From Apus apus (Eukaryota; Chordata; Aves; Apodiformes; Apodidae), in NCBI RefSeq assembly GCF_020740795.1, contig NC_067287.1:12229501-12293500 (forward strand): a stretch of 64,000 nt of DNA, read 5' to 3'. The notes under the pieces are model-generated. The model saw only the letters and a list, made by a program, of their open reading frames with translations. It ran no database searches and was not told the DNA's origin. The number at the start of each line of letters is the position of its first letter. Position 1 is the first letter of the stretch. Below are positions 25,801 through 35,900 of the stretch, piece after piece. The translations under genes and the position numbers were made by a program.

Positions 25801-28800
25801 ACAGATTTCCCCCTCCCCCCTTTAAACTCATCAGAAAATAGTTAGCATCTCTTTCAATCACGTGACAGTTTTTAGTTAAAAAAAAAAGTGCCCATTTCTT
25901 CCACCAGCCAAGACCCCAAAGCTGGGGAAGCAGGCTTTTCACTCTACTGAACAAGGCCAAGGACTTCCTAAAAATGATGTTTTGCTAAAAACAGTAACAG
26001 GTAGTCCTGCATCTCAATTTAGACTCATTAACAAAGCGATTTTCACAATGAGTAAAGCACAGTTGTTTCCCCTGTAAATCACCCACCTGGTTTTTTTCAC
26101 AGTGATGTTGCTACTGAGTTTCTCTAGGCGACATTCTCCGGTGTCATGGTTGATAATTAAGATACATTCCTTTAGGTAGGGCTTCTTGGAGCCTTTGAAC
26201 ACAGTCACTGGTGGAGTTGAGCCCTATTCAATCAGAAGTGCAGTAAGTGTCACTACTGTAGTCTTTTTTTGTTTTCATTAGAAACAACAATCCATCACAG
26301 TGATGGCAAATTCACTACAAGTGATCATTTCTAGCCTCTAAAAATGTTATCAGTTCCTTCAAATTAGATTCAGAGAAGCCACAACCAAAAGCAGCTGGTG
26401 ACTGACTGGAACAGACTCGGTTCAGCTTAGTTTGAAACTGATGAAATGCTGATTTCCCAATGACAGTGTGCTCACTGCAGGCCTCCTTTTACCAAAAGGG
26501 CTTTCAATTACCATATCAGCAGAGCAGTAAAGAATGGCAGGTAGTAAATTTTCCCATTCCAGTCTTTCCTGCTTTAGGACTGCAGCAGGGCAGTAAATAC
26601 CAAGGGGAAACTTGCACTGCCAACATCCACACGCAGTGTCTCTGTGTACTCAACGCTTCTGGGTCATCCTACAGCATATTTCCAATGCTGTGAATGCACT
26701 TAAAGTTACAGAGCAGCTTTTTAACCTTTAGGTCTTCTGCAATTATGCCTTCTTAGGGCAATTGGTTTGCTACTCTAAAAATCACATAAGCAGCTCTGAA
26801 ACAGCACCGAAACGTCATATCCTTCTCGATTCAGTTTATCTTTAAGACACTAAGATCAATCATTCCCTTAGGCCCACCACTCACCTCAATATTTGGCAGT
26901 GTTATTGTCACCTGTTCACCTTTGCCAACTTCAAGGTCTCCTTCACAGGACATATCAATAGATGCAGGCTTAAAGTCATCTAGATACAAAAACAAACTGG
27001 ATTATTTACAGGCTTTTCAGGAATCTTATGAATATAAAAAACCTTTTAATTGCATTTGGAGGCTATTAAGTGAAACCCTTTTTTTGCTAGTGTATCCTCT
27101 ACTGTCCTCCTGAGCAGGTCATTCCATAAGCCAGTAGAATTCAAAGTCAAGATGGTTTTGCCAAGATTCAGTGTAAGTGTCAACATCTTTCAGTCAAAAT
27201 TAGAAAAACACTTTTAGGTTTTAATGGTTAAAGAGGCTGAACAAGCTGTGTTGCATTTCAAAAGATAGATCCTCACATAACTACTTTCAGAAAAATCAGT
27301 AAGTGGTTCTTGAAAATGTTGGTCCCAAACATGGGAGATGTAGAAAAGTGCCTGAAAACGCAAAGAACAACATCGATCCTCAAATCCACTTCTGGATCCA
27401 TTTCTGATTTGACTGTAACATGCATGTCAGAAACTGACCAAAACTTGGGTTTTACTATATATATGCTTCTGTCAAAAGTGAAATTACTTCCCAATTAGAT
27501 AATTATTTCCTTTTTGTCTTTTTCAACATCTAAGGTATTGATTAAAATAAGGTTTAAGCAAAATATGTCAATTTCTGATCTCAAAAGTCTGAGGCACTGA
27601 AAATGAGCAAGTTTTAGGCACCAGAACTGCAGCTCTGTAACATACCATCACCCATAAAATACTACTTGCACCACAAACGAATTGGGAAGGGCTGCAGCTG
27701 AAGGGGCTGCCTGCAGAGATCTAGAGAGGTAGGAAGGCATCAAGAGGCCCTGCAAGGCACGTGGCAAGAGATGTGGCTCGGAACCCGTGGTTCCAGCAAA
27801 CGCGGGGCCAGGCTGGGGCCCCGGGAATGTCGGGTGCCCTGCCTGGCTCCCTGGGGTGCAGCACCCCATCGCAGCCGGGGAGAGGCACGGGGGGACCCGC
27901 CAGGCACGCTCCCGGCCTCCAGCCTGTCCCGTCAGCCGCTCCCGGTGGGAGGCGGCTGCCCCTCTGCCACGGCCGGGCAGCTTCCCAGCCCAGGAACACT
28001 GCCCGCAGCCCGCGGGCCCGGCGGCACAGACCGCAGCCGGCAACTCTGGCTCCAGCTTGCACACCAGCCGGGCAGGAAAGCCGAGCTGCAGGAGCCGGTG
28101 GGCAGGACTGAGCACACAGCAGAAGGCTTGAAGCTAAAGGGAGCAGCCCCTGCGAACCTTGTGTGCGGCAAAGCCCCGCACGCCATCCGACGGGGCTGCG
28201 CGTGAAATAGCTCCAGAGCTTCTCACCAGGAATTCGAGAACGTTTGCCTTCACGTACAGCCACTGTTAGCCCTTTGGAAAACTAAGATACCGGTTCCCGT
28301 CTCCATAAACGGATTTCTGAGCCTAACCTCTAACCAGCAGATGTCTTCCCGTTTACCCATTTATTAACATCAACTTCAGGTGTCAGTAAAGGGTATTTTT
28401 ACACGCGCATTTGACAGAACCGGGGACCGTGGCAGCCTCCGGGTCTCACTGGTTGGAAAGGAAGAGAGATTTCAAAACAGGTCTCAGAATAAACCATCAA
28501 GTTACAGAAGTCAGCAAGAAATTGTAAGGGTAGGAGGGACCAGACGTGGGTTTTAGTCCTCTTTAAAATTAGGGCCAATTTCAAGTCGCAGCATTTGTGT
28601 AAGTGCATTTCTGGCCGCTGCCAGCTCCCTCCCTCCCTGCCGCAGCTGCAGGCAGCCCGCTCGCTCACGGAAGGCACATCTCCCGTCTCGCTGCCCTGCG
28701 TGAAAGCACACGGGGCACTCTCCAGAGAGCCTACGTGAGGCCGAATCCTGGAGAATCAGTCTATAAATCATGAGACACCAAAAGCAGCAGCAGCAGCCCC

Positions 28801-29289
28801 AAATTACCGCGTTTATGATCCTGAGAGCATTTGTTTCCTAGCTACTTTCAGACTCCCTGAGCACACACCTCTCCAGACAGTAATTACGCACTCAGGGAGG
28901 GGATACCGGCTTTGTGATTAGCGCTGCCTCTACCCTTTGATTGCAGAATCGCACTGAACTTCTAAAAACTAAGCACGAGAAGCCAAACCCTCCTCCCCCC
29001 TCAGCACCCGCTGCCCGCCACGCCGTGCCCTGCCCTGCCCTGCCCTCGCCGATGCCCGGCCGGGCCTGCGAGCAAGACCACGCCGGGTCCCGGCAGCTGC
29101 CCGGACAGCCTGTCCTCCCCTCGGGGAGCCGCTGAGCCCGGGGCTGGGGACCGGTCCCGTCAGGGGCTGCCCCGCCCCACACTCACAGCGGACGGTGTGG
29201 AAGGCGCAGCGCGGCTGCTCCTCGAAGCTCTCGCCCAGCTTCAACACGCGCTCCTTGGGGTCGAAGAGCGGCGGGACGGCGCCGTTCAT
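16766..29289 (-). CDS. EAF2: EAF2, ELL-associated factor 2 (whole gene, six coding exons)
   Basis: EAF2 is a nuclear partner of the ELL elongation factors and promotes Pol II elongation within ELL/super elongation complexes. Coding exons on the minus strand are 29289-29187, 26979-26885, 26223-26087, 25351-25206, 21495-21229 and 16812-16766. They sum to 795 nt, giving 264 residues plus stop (human about 260). All junctions are GT-AG and keep frame. Residues 1-112 form the conserved EAF domain, including the blocks [24 protein letters not shown] and [15 protein letters not shown]. Residues 113-160 are a Gln-containing linker. Residues 173-202 are an acidic serine tract, the family's transactivation region. 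The C-terminus [10 protein letters not shown] is invariant in EAFs. RCAFHTVR and [10 protein letters not shown] fit EAF2 rather than EAF1. The gene is head-to-head with IQCB1, as in mammals. No frameshift or premature stop is seen. Confidence 0.96.
16813..21228. other. EAF2: EAF2 intron 5
   Basis: 4.4-kb intron. Apart from a CR1 3'-tail fragment near exon 6 and short A or T runs I see nothing in it. ORFs of up to 165 codons show no recognisable protein. Confidence 0.85.
16920..16987 (+). mobile_element. CR1 LINE, short 3'-end fragment
   Basis: The stretch ggtttggactaggtgatctt followed by taaatgtcccttctaacccg matches the CR1 3' terminus. It is inserted in plus orientation, antisense to EAF2, about 110 bp from exon 6. 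Confidence 0.65.
21229..21495 (-). CDS. EAF2: EAF2 coding exon 5, acidic serine-rich region
   Basis: Encodes the rest of Glu161, residues 162-249 and the first base of Arg250. It begins [11 protein letters not shown], continues into Ser/Asp/Glu-rich sequence with nine consecutive Ser (183-191), then a Pro/Gln stretch, and ends [18 protein letters not shown]. The Ser-rich part corresponds to the transactivation domain known in EAF proteins. The acceptor is TTGCAG and the donor C|GTAAGT. Confidence 0.95.
23480..23875 (+). mobile_element. Degenerate CR1/L3-type LINE relic
   Basis: The order of phrases matches the 3' non-coding part of old CR1/L3 elements: caggtctggaaaacttaact, then taggaagaacctgcacagta, ctggaatgaattgccagagg and gggctaggtgacttcaagag. 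Divergence is high, so it is an old copy. It may extend upstream towards 22800, but that is unclear. Confidence 0.6.
24771..25025. repeat. 17-bp minisatellite, 15 copies in two variant blocks
   Basis: Exactly 15 tandem 17-mers make up 255 bp. The first six copies (24771-24872) read AAAATAAAGGAAAAAGG. The next nine (24873-25025) read AAAATAAGGGGAAAAGG, with A-to-G changes at unit positions 8 and 11. Copies within each block are identical. The array lies in EAF2 intron 4 and is purine-rich on the plus strand. Because 17 is not a multiple of 3, it yields 51-bp-periodic open frames on the minus strand that are not genes. Confidence 0.97.
25026..25130. repeat. A/T-rich low-complexity tract
   Basis: Degenerate AATAAA-like and TAATAA-like runs directly follow the 17-bp array, probably decayed repeat sequence. 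Confidence 0.8.
25206..25351 (-). CDS. EAF2: EAF2 coding exon 4
   Basis: Encodes the last base of Arg112, residues 113-160 and the first base of Glu161. This is the low-conservation linker between the EAF domain and the acidic tail. It holds a five-Gln run (residues 125-129) built from mixed CAG and CAA codons. It ends with the conserved SPMDDIER. The acceptor is CACAG and the donor G|GTAAGC. Confidence 0.93.
25352..26086. other. EAF2: EAF2 intron 3
   Basis: About 0.7 kb with homopolymer A runs (for example near 25666-25679). Nothing else is recognised. Confidence 0.85.
26087..26223 (-). CDS. EAF2: EAF2 coding exon 3
   Basis: Encodes residues 67-111 plus two bases of Arg112. It contains [20 protein letters not shown] and [20 protein letters not shown], the best-conserved part of the EAF family. 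The acceptor is ATAG and the donor CAG|GTGGGT. Confidence 0.96.
26224..26884. other. EAF2: EAF2 intron 2
   Basis: About 0.66 kb. Nothing is recognised besides the splice sites. Confidence 0.85.
26885..26979 (-). CDS. EAF2: EAF2 coding exon 2
   Basis: Encodes the rest of Tyr35 and residues 36-66, [20 protein letters not shown] followed by [11 protein letters not shown]. This is part of the conserved EAF domain that contacts ELL. The acceptor is CTAG and the donor GAG|GTGAGT. The exon ends on a codon boundary. Confidence 0.95.
26980..29186. other. EAF2: EAF2 intron 1
   Basis: 2.2-kb intron whose middle (27760-28215) is markedly GC-rich. Its 5' part grades into the promoter CpG island. No additional EAF2 exon is needed to complete the protein. 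Confidence 0.85.
27760..28215. other. GC-rich, CpG-containing block in EAF2 intron 1
   Basis: About 450 bp of GC-rich sequence is separated from the promoter island by AT-richer DNA. Open frames of up to 180 codons run through several frames, as expected for GC-rich DNA. They share no family resemblance. It could be an alternative promoter or enhancer-type island. Confidence 0.5.
29187..29289 (-). CDS. EAF2: EAF2 coding exon 1
   Basis: Encodes residues 1-34 plus the first base of Tyr35. The start ATG is at 29289-29287, and the protein begins [20 protein letters not shown]. The donor is T|GTGAGT at 29186-29181. This ATG is chosen because the downstream text matches EAF2 from the [14 protein letters not shown] block on, and the length before that block fits the family. 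The stop of a short upstream ORF overlaps this start as ATGA. Confidence 0.95.
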
Positions 29290-29342
29290 CGCCCCGGCCC
29301 GCAGCTCCGCGCAGGGCCAGCCCGGCCGCCGCCGCCGCGCAT
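29286..29342 (-). other. Upstream ORF of EAF2, stop overlapping the EAF2 start
   Basis: ATG at 29342-29340 opens an 18-codon frame whose TGA (29288-29286) overlaps the EAF2 ATG as ATGA. It would be a genuine uORF only if EAF2 transcription starts upstream of 29342. The peptide is Gly/Arg-rich and resembles nothing I recognise. Confidence 0.4.
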
Positions 29343-29436
29343 CCCTCCCGCCGCCGGGACACGCCCCCGCCGCCCGCCCGAGGCCCCGCCCACCGCGGCT
29401 CCCATAGGCCGGCGAGGGGAGGAGCCCCGCCCTCCT

Positions 29437-29448
29437 CGTGACGTCACG
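29437..29448. promoter_or_regulatory. CRE/ATF site, perfect palindrome
   Basis: CGTGACGTCACG is a 12-bp perfect palindrome containing the full consensus CRE TGACGTCA (29439-29446). It lies about 150 bp upstream of the EAF2 ATG and 420 bp upstream of the IQCB1 ATG. CREB/ATF family binding is inferred from the consensus. Confidence 0.7.
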
Positions 29449-29578
29449 GGCAGCGCGGGCTCGGATTGGGCGGCTTCCCTGCGGCTTGCCACGCCCGCCC
29501 GCACGCGGATATGCAAACGACCCCCTCCTCCCGCAGGGGAGCGCTCTGGTTGGCGGAGAAGCGGCCGCGACCACGCGG

Positions 29579-29628
29579 CGGGGCGGGGGGGGGGGGTTGC
29601 GGGGCAGCGCTGGGGCTGCAGCCGGGGG
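29579..29628 (+). promoter_or_regulatory. G-rich tract with G-quadruplex potential
   Basis: A run of about 12 G is followed by three further G4-or-longer runs within 50 bp on the plus strand of the shared promoter, meeting the usual four-G-tract pattern. Folding is inferred only. Confidence 0.5.
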
Positions 29629-29774
29629 GGTTCCCCTCCCGCCCCCCTGGTCCCCCCCCCGCGCCGCGCCGAGGTGCGGGAGCCCTGGCGGGAGCGGGAG
29701 GTTCCTTCCCGGGCGTTGCGCTGCCTCAGGGGGGGCCGCGGCGCGGCGCGGGGGGCGGAGGAGCCGGAGGGCGG

Positions 29775-29843
29775 ATGGCAGCGGTGGCTGCGGGAGCCGC
29801 TGCCCGCGCCGAGGCGGCCGCGGCGGGACAGAGGCCTCGCTGA
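29775..29843 (+). other. Upstream ORF 1 of IQCB1
   Basis: This 22-codon Ala-rich frame lies 94 nt upstream of the IQCB1 ATG. Its TGA shares a base with a second upstream ATG (TGATG at 29841-29845). It matters only if the IQCB1 transcript starts upstream of 29775. Confidence 0.35.
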
Positions 29844-29977
29844 TGGTGTCGCCAGGCCCCTGCTCGCCATGGCCAGCGCCCCCCGCGCGGGGCCGGCGGC
29901 TGCGGGGCCCCGCCTGCGGGCCTTGGCCGCGCAGGTCCCCGAGAGCGGGGAACAGGACATCCCCCTGCTGCTCCTGA
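29843..29977 (+). other. Upstream ORF 2 of IQCB1, overlapping the main start
   Basis: ATG at 29843 opens a 44-codon frame, out of frame with IQCB1, that runs across the main ATG (29869) and ends at 29977. Such an overlapping uORF would be expected to reduce main-frame initiation if it lies in the mRNA. The main ATG has the better context, cgccATGG. Confidence 0.35.
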
Positions 29978-29986
29978 AGCTGAAGG
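29869..29986 (+). CDS. IQCB1: IQCB1 coding exon 1
   Basis: Encodes residues 1-39 plus the first base of Glu40. It starts MASAPRAG and ends IPLLLLKLK, matching the mammalian VILLKLKE block at the same distance from the start. The ATG sits in a strong Kozak context (cgccATGG). The donor is G|GTAATT. Confidence 0.9.
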
Positions 29987-32900
29987 GTAATTAACGCCGC
30001 TTCTGAAGTCAGAGGGTGAGGTGGTAGAGTATGGGCAGCCCCCCCTTCCTGGCGCCCCCTCAAGCACAAAAGATTTTCCTGAATGTTCTGTGCGGCTGGT
30101 GACGCGGCTTGTTCCGAGTGGCGTCGAGTGGCGTTTCGCTTGGCAACAACGAGGAGGAGGAGCTGGGGAGCAAGTGGGAGAGAAGCCTTTTCTCCCCACT
30201 CAGCTGTCACCGGGTTTGCAGCACCCCTGCTGATGTGGGCAAGGATCTTACGCTTGGGCCGATCATTTCTCCCAGTGCCTTTGAGCAGGGAGAGCCAGAA
30301 CGGTTGTCAGTGTTCAGGGTTTAAGTCCCAACGTAGAAATGCAGTTGCAAGCTCGTGTGTGACTCCCCCTCTTTCCCTTTGCCACACAGTCACTGCTCCT
30401 AGGAAGGGTAGAAACAAGTTCGGCCCTGTTCTAAATTGGGATGTAATTATAAGGAAGGCCATATGTTTCACAGTGGTTGTGGTTTTATCTGGTCTAGGAA
30501 ATTCATACAAGTGGGCTATATATCCCAGGTAATGTATGTTTTACTACTAAATATGTAGTGAGAAAATGGAAACCTAAGCTTAGCTGTCCTTCCCAATTGT
30601 CATATCATCTAACAAATGGGTTGTAGCTGTAGGAGTGAAAAATGCTGAGAAAATATTTCATGCCTTTATTAGCAGTTTTAGAATTACCTCAGACCTGACT
30701 CTGTGTACACATATTCCTCCTGTGTTTTTTTTAAAAAAATAAATCTCTTACTTCAGAATCTTACACTTCTTTTTGTATCTCTCCTGCTTTCTTTCCACAG
30801 AAATTTTAAACAGTGCTTCCTTGGGATGTGAAGAATCAAAAAAAATTAAGCAAGATATATATGATTATGGTCTTACTCAGTACTGCATGCTGGTCCTTAG
30901 ACAAGATCACTCCAGACTGCGTGGAGGCTGGGCTACTGCTGCCCAGCTAGCAGAGATCCTAAGGTAAAAACAACTGCCCTGAAGTTTTCCTCTTGTTTTC
31001 TTTCTGGCCTTTCATCTTGCTCTTTTTCTTTTCAAGCTGTAACACGTTGGCTCCCATCCAGAAAAAGGCTTGTTGTTCAGGAAAGGCCAGGGTTAAAGTG
31101 CAGAGAGCAGTCAAGAGCAGGGGGGTCAGGCATAGCCTAATTGGTCCTGTTTAATTCATTTGCATTGTGTTTCATTGAGCTGGGTAAACTGTTTGGTGGG
31201 AACACACTTTGGTTTGGCTTCACCTTTTTTTTGTGAACAGTACTCATCAGTGTCATAGTTCTTAGTCAGAATTGTGGTTCTTTTTAAAAGTTTGTTTACT
31301 TAGATTGCATCTTGCAAAAAAAATCTTCAGCCTGATTGACTCATAGCTTGGCTTGCTATTGAAATATCTATTCAATGTACCTATTTTAAATACCTATTTA
31401 CGTTTTAAACATAACAGAGGACACAGTTCATACAGACTAGGTAGCTTGACATAGTGATATTGTGAAAATGGCTTAATTAAGGTTAATTCATAGCTAGGAA
31501 ACAAGACAACTTTAAGCTCGCATCCCCAGTGATCCAATCTCAATCTTCAATGTCAGGAAGAAGAATAAGTTTTAAATTTTCACCAAGTTGTACTTGACTT
31601 TTCCTTAGCTAGAGAGCAAAATTCTAAGTCATGAAGCAATTAAGTAACCATCTCTTATTTATGCTGTATCTGTAGTACGAATTTTTAATGCCAGGAATTT
31701 CAGAAAGAGATATAAGATTTATCGCCAGATTTGTGTGATACTTAAATCATCCCCTATAAGCTATTTCAGTTGGCAGTGAAAGCTTAAATTTATTTTAGCT
31801 ATAAAAATGTCCTTTTGTAAGTAGATGAATCTTAGCTCGTGCCTAGAATTTGCTTTCCAAGGGCTTTGGTAAGCAAAGATTTACATCTGTGCCTTCACAA
31901 AAAGCAAACCAAGCCTAGATAAGATGTCAGAAGGCAAAACTCATCAAAAGTTAGGAGGACTCTTTTGTTGCACTAGTGTCAGAACTGAAAAACTTCCCAA
32001 GTGTCAGACGTTCAGTTTCTTGTAAAAGCTTTTCCAGAAATGACCAACATATTTGCAGTGAGTAAAATAAAACTGAGATCTGAAGAACTGATTTCTAGCC
32101 CACACGTATTCCTCAGCTAGAGTAAAGTTGTAGATAAACTTACTGAAGATTTTGTGCTAAGTGATATTTTTTGGTACATATTTTCCTTGCCTGATCTACT
32201 CCCACTTCATCAGGTTTCCTGTCTCAGGTTTTTGTTTACCTTTCTATTTTGCCTTTTTTTTTTTTTTTTTTTCCCTTTATGGCCATCAGGGCCCTTCCCT
32301 AACATGTGGAACAAGCCTGAACAGATCCAGTGAAGCTCAAGGAGAAAGTGCCTTGGATATGTTTTAAACTGAGACGTGCTATAGTAAGCAGTAATATGCT
32401 TGCTGTCTCCAGCCTGCCAGTGATTCCTCTTCCTTTTGAGGCAGCCACCTCAGATCCAGTCACAGCAGTTAACTGTTATTCAGTGTTGAATTGTCCCACG
32501 TCACTGAAGCATTTCTTCTTCCATGACATGACGTTCATTCAAAGCTGTTCAAACAGGCCCTCAACTATTCAGGTTGATTTGCTTTTTGTTGTTTTGTTGT
32601 GGGTTTTTTTTTTTTTCTTTTTTCCATTTCAGTCATTGTTGTGTAGGACTGGAGGTGAAAGAAGATCCTGAGGACTTTTACAATAAATTCCTTCCTTCAG
32701 TGATAGACAACCTGCTGGTTTTGGGAAGACGCTTGCAAGCACGGTTTACCCGAGCAATCAAGGTATTTAAATTACATAGTTAAAAGAGCAGGGAACCTCT
32801 GTAAACTTTCCAAGGTTACATGTTGTATAAGTAGGATATTTTTCTAGGGACAATATAGTATGAAAATCTATTTTCCAGAACTTACAGTAGTTTTTCTTAT

Positions 32901-35900
32901 GCCTTGGAGCTTTGAAACTGTGATCTGTGGTTGTCACGCATTCTGGCCCTGACCTGTGCAAAGCTACTTTGTTACCCTAGGTTTGTTTAGAGAGTTTAGC
33001 TACTACTTTTCACAAGTTTTAAAGGCAAGGGGCAAGAATGCAATTTTAAGTAGGATAGAAGAACTAGAGCAGTATGATAGAAAGGAATGCCTTACAAAAA
33101 GCAGCATCCCAGTCACGGTAATGTCTTTTTAACTTAGCATATAATTAGTTCAGTCTTTGTAGTGGCTCTGTTCCCACTGCTTTATTCAGCTTTACAAAAA
33201 AAGGTTTAGGAAGTCTTAAGACTTCAGATCAGATTTGTTGAAGTTTGTTTTGCCATACGTTTTCTGCCACAAAATTGGCAAAAAATTCCAAAAATGCTCA
33301 CTGCTTCTGAATCTGGAAGTTGGGAACCCCAAAGGCAGACTGAATTTGTAGATTTGGACACTTTCTCACATTTCTGTCCCTCTTTGCAGAGAAGAAGGGT
33401 TTAGCCCAGTGAGGTTTCCTCATGCCTTTGAAGCATGCTGAGTTCCAGAATCAGAAGGAAAAAAAACCCAAGAAACAAAACCCATGAATAATTTAAATAA
33501 CCAACCTCATGGATTCTGATAGTTTCTTTTCATATCTCACTTTCCCCCTAGTATCTCATTTCTTGGCTCACTGACTTCTTGCAGTTAGCCAGAGTTTTCC
33601 TACAGAGTATTGTGATGGGCACCACAAACACAATCAGTTCTCAGAAAGTTCTGAACGTATTTGCTGTTAGTTCAATACTTTAGAAGTGCATTTAGTGCTT
33701 AAGAAGGAAGCTTCCTGAATGACGTCCCAGGAGACTCAAGTCTTATCCACAATATGTAATTTCCCCCACACTTTCTTATTATGTCTCAGCCTACACACTT
33801 GAGTCATGCTTGTGGGCAAAGATTTATTTTTGAATGCAAATGCAGTCTACATTCTAATTTGCCCTTTGGCTTTTAAACCTTGTGGTCTCAGAGGTGACTG
33901 GGCACCCAGACTAGGTGCTTGCTCAGTGGAACTTTGGAAATCCCACTCTACCAGTGGAGATTTGTAGTTTATTCTGCCCTCGTTTGCTTTTTGTACAAGT
34001 CTTTGAAGTAAAGGGAAACACTGAAATAGCTTTCAGAAACTGATGTGTTGCCAAAACACAGAGCAGATAACGTTACAGCTTAACTTATTGCTGTGATTTT
34101 GTATCTCTCATTGGCAGTAACAACCAAATGCAAAGTTAAACCATGACTGATGGCTGGGGTTTACAGCATGGATCTACGAATATGCTTTCCAGAGTTTCAT
34201 TTAGGGAGGCTCAGTTAATCTGGGAGATATCTGGCCAAGTGCTTTATAGTATTATTTGTAGAAGTATAAAAAGCCCATTTTCTGTCTGACATGCTGAGAT
34301 TTTAGATTTCCAGGGCCTGTGGCTCACACCTGGAATACAGACTCTAGACTGTGTGTTCACACGTTCAAACCTGGGTTCTTTCTGGTCTTTTTTTCCAGTC
34401 CAGTGTTATCACAGGCAAGTACATAACATAGACTGTTTGGCAAACTGATCAAGCTTCAGCTTAATAGTGGTTTGATGTTTGCTCCCAGACCTCCAACTAG
34501 GAGGTGCTTTTGAAGTCTCACCATGCCAGTTTTTAGGAACTTTGTCCATTTTAACAGTGTCCTTGGCCACTTAGTACCCTTTTCATTTCCCTCTATGCTT
34601 TAATCTTAAACAATATATTTCCCACTTTGTGGACTAAATCTATGATGGATTTGTACTGAGCTATTGTTTGTGTTCTTAGCCCTCCCATGCTATCAAATAT
34701 TTGTTAAGGCATAAACAAGACTTCCCACTCTGCTATGATTATTTTTCAGGAATTGATTCTTTTTTAAATTATGTTTTGATTTTCTTGATTGGTCTCTGGC
34801 CTTGAAGAACTTGCAAGTTGGGTTTTTTTAGTGGTTCTTACAGTTTAACCGTCCTCATCCAGGAATTTGGTGGAGTTTTGGTCTCCAAATCCCTGAAGCA
34901 TACAAACCTTGCCTCTACCTCAAGCTGAAGTCCTCAGTGAAGATTCGTACACAGGCTTTTACCTACTTCTTTTTTGTTTAGGATAAGCAAGATTTTTTAC
35001 GTTGGTTCCAAACAGTAACTGATGCCACCTGCTGGCTGTTCAGTGGACATGTTCAACTTGCAGCATGCGGTAAGGGAAAAGTAAACCCCTAAAACATCTG
35101 AAAATTTATTAGTGGCTACTACAAGTATCAAGAATCACTCTTAAGCTACTTTCCACCTAGTTTTTCTAAATTGGAGTAGATGTTAAATCATCATCCTAAA
35201 GTAGTCTTCTCAACAAAACCCACAATATCTAAAATAGAAAAGATCCACTAAGGGGAAACACTAAAGAATTCCCCTTCTAATCTTTCAGAGGCAAACATTA
35301 AAAGTGTTTTCCTGTAATTTCCCTTTGTCATTCTATAACTTAAAAAAAACCATATTTTTTTTTCTGATACAATAAAGTTGGTCTTTTAACCTTTGTGTGA
35401 TTAACGTATACAGAAATTTGACCAGAGTACATTGCCAGTCCTGAAAAGTGGATAGACTTGAAAACAGATTTCTGAAGTTGTTGCCATGCCAGGAAATTTT
35501 ACAAATATCTAACAAACTTCACTATACACTTCAGACCAAAATAAACTTTCAATTAAACCAAAGTTAATCACACTGGTTTTAAAAAACAGAATTTGGTTCT
35601 GTTTCTAATATAGAACAAAAACCTAAGGATCACAAGATGGGTAATTAAAACACACAGCCAGAAAAATTACTAAATCCGTAAAGAGTGGTAACACTGGAAT
35701 AAAGAAGATGGTGCTTTAATGACATCAGTGGACTTGCATGAAATACACCTGGTGGTTAGAAACTGTCAGGGTTGAAGTCCTTTTCCTTCCTGGATGTTGT
35801 TGCCATGGTGCTGATTCCACTGTTGTCATAAGAAACTGGTACCAGGGCAGCGTAAAAGGTTTTAAACTTCTATTCCATTGTAGCACCAGTGCCCAAGGGA

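Larger units (their letters stand above)
29290..29868. promoter_or_regulatory. EAF2/IQCB1 bidirectional promoter
   Basis: These 579 bp separate the EAF2 start (minus) from the IQCB1 start (plus), all within a CpG island. There is no TATA box near either start. Visible sites are the CRE palindrome at 29437-29448, an inverted CCAAT at 29465-29469, an octamer-like ATGCAAA at 29511-29517, several GC boxes and a G-rich run at 29579-29628. Head-to-head EAF2/IQCB1 is the known mammalian arrangement, so a shared promoter is well supported. The exact start sites are unknown. Confidence 0.85.
28980..29995. other. CpG island covering EAF2 exon 1 and IQCB1 exon 1
   Basis: This stretch is very GC-rich and dense in CpG, unlike the AT-leaning introns on both sides. 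It contains both first coding exons and the shared promoter. The long ORFs across it in several frames come from stop-codon depletion in GC-rich DNA, not from extra genes. Confidence 0.85.

Noticed and set aside
28969-30210. 413-codon minus-strand open frame across the shared promoter
   Set aside because: It overlaps EAF2 exon 1 and IQCB1 exon 1 in GC-rich DNA, where stops are rare. It reads through the EAF2 donor and the shared promoter. Only the exon 1 part is real coding sequence.
34310-34345. Alu-like phrase (gtggctcacacctggaatac)
   Set aside because: Only about 20 bp resembles the Alu box region. There is no second monomer or poly-A tail, and Alu elements do not occur outside primates. 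Chance similarity.
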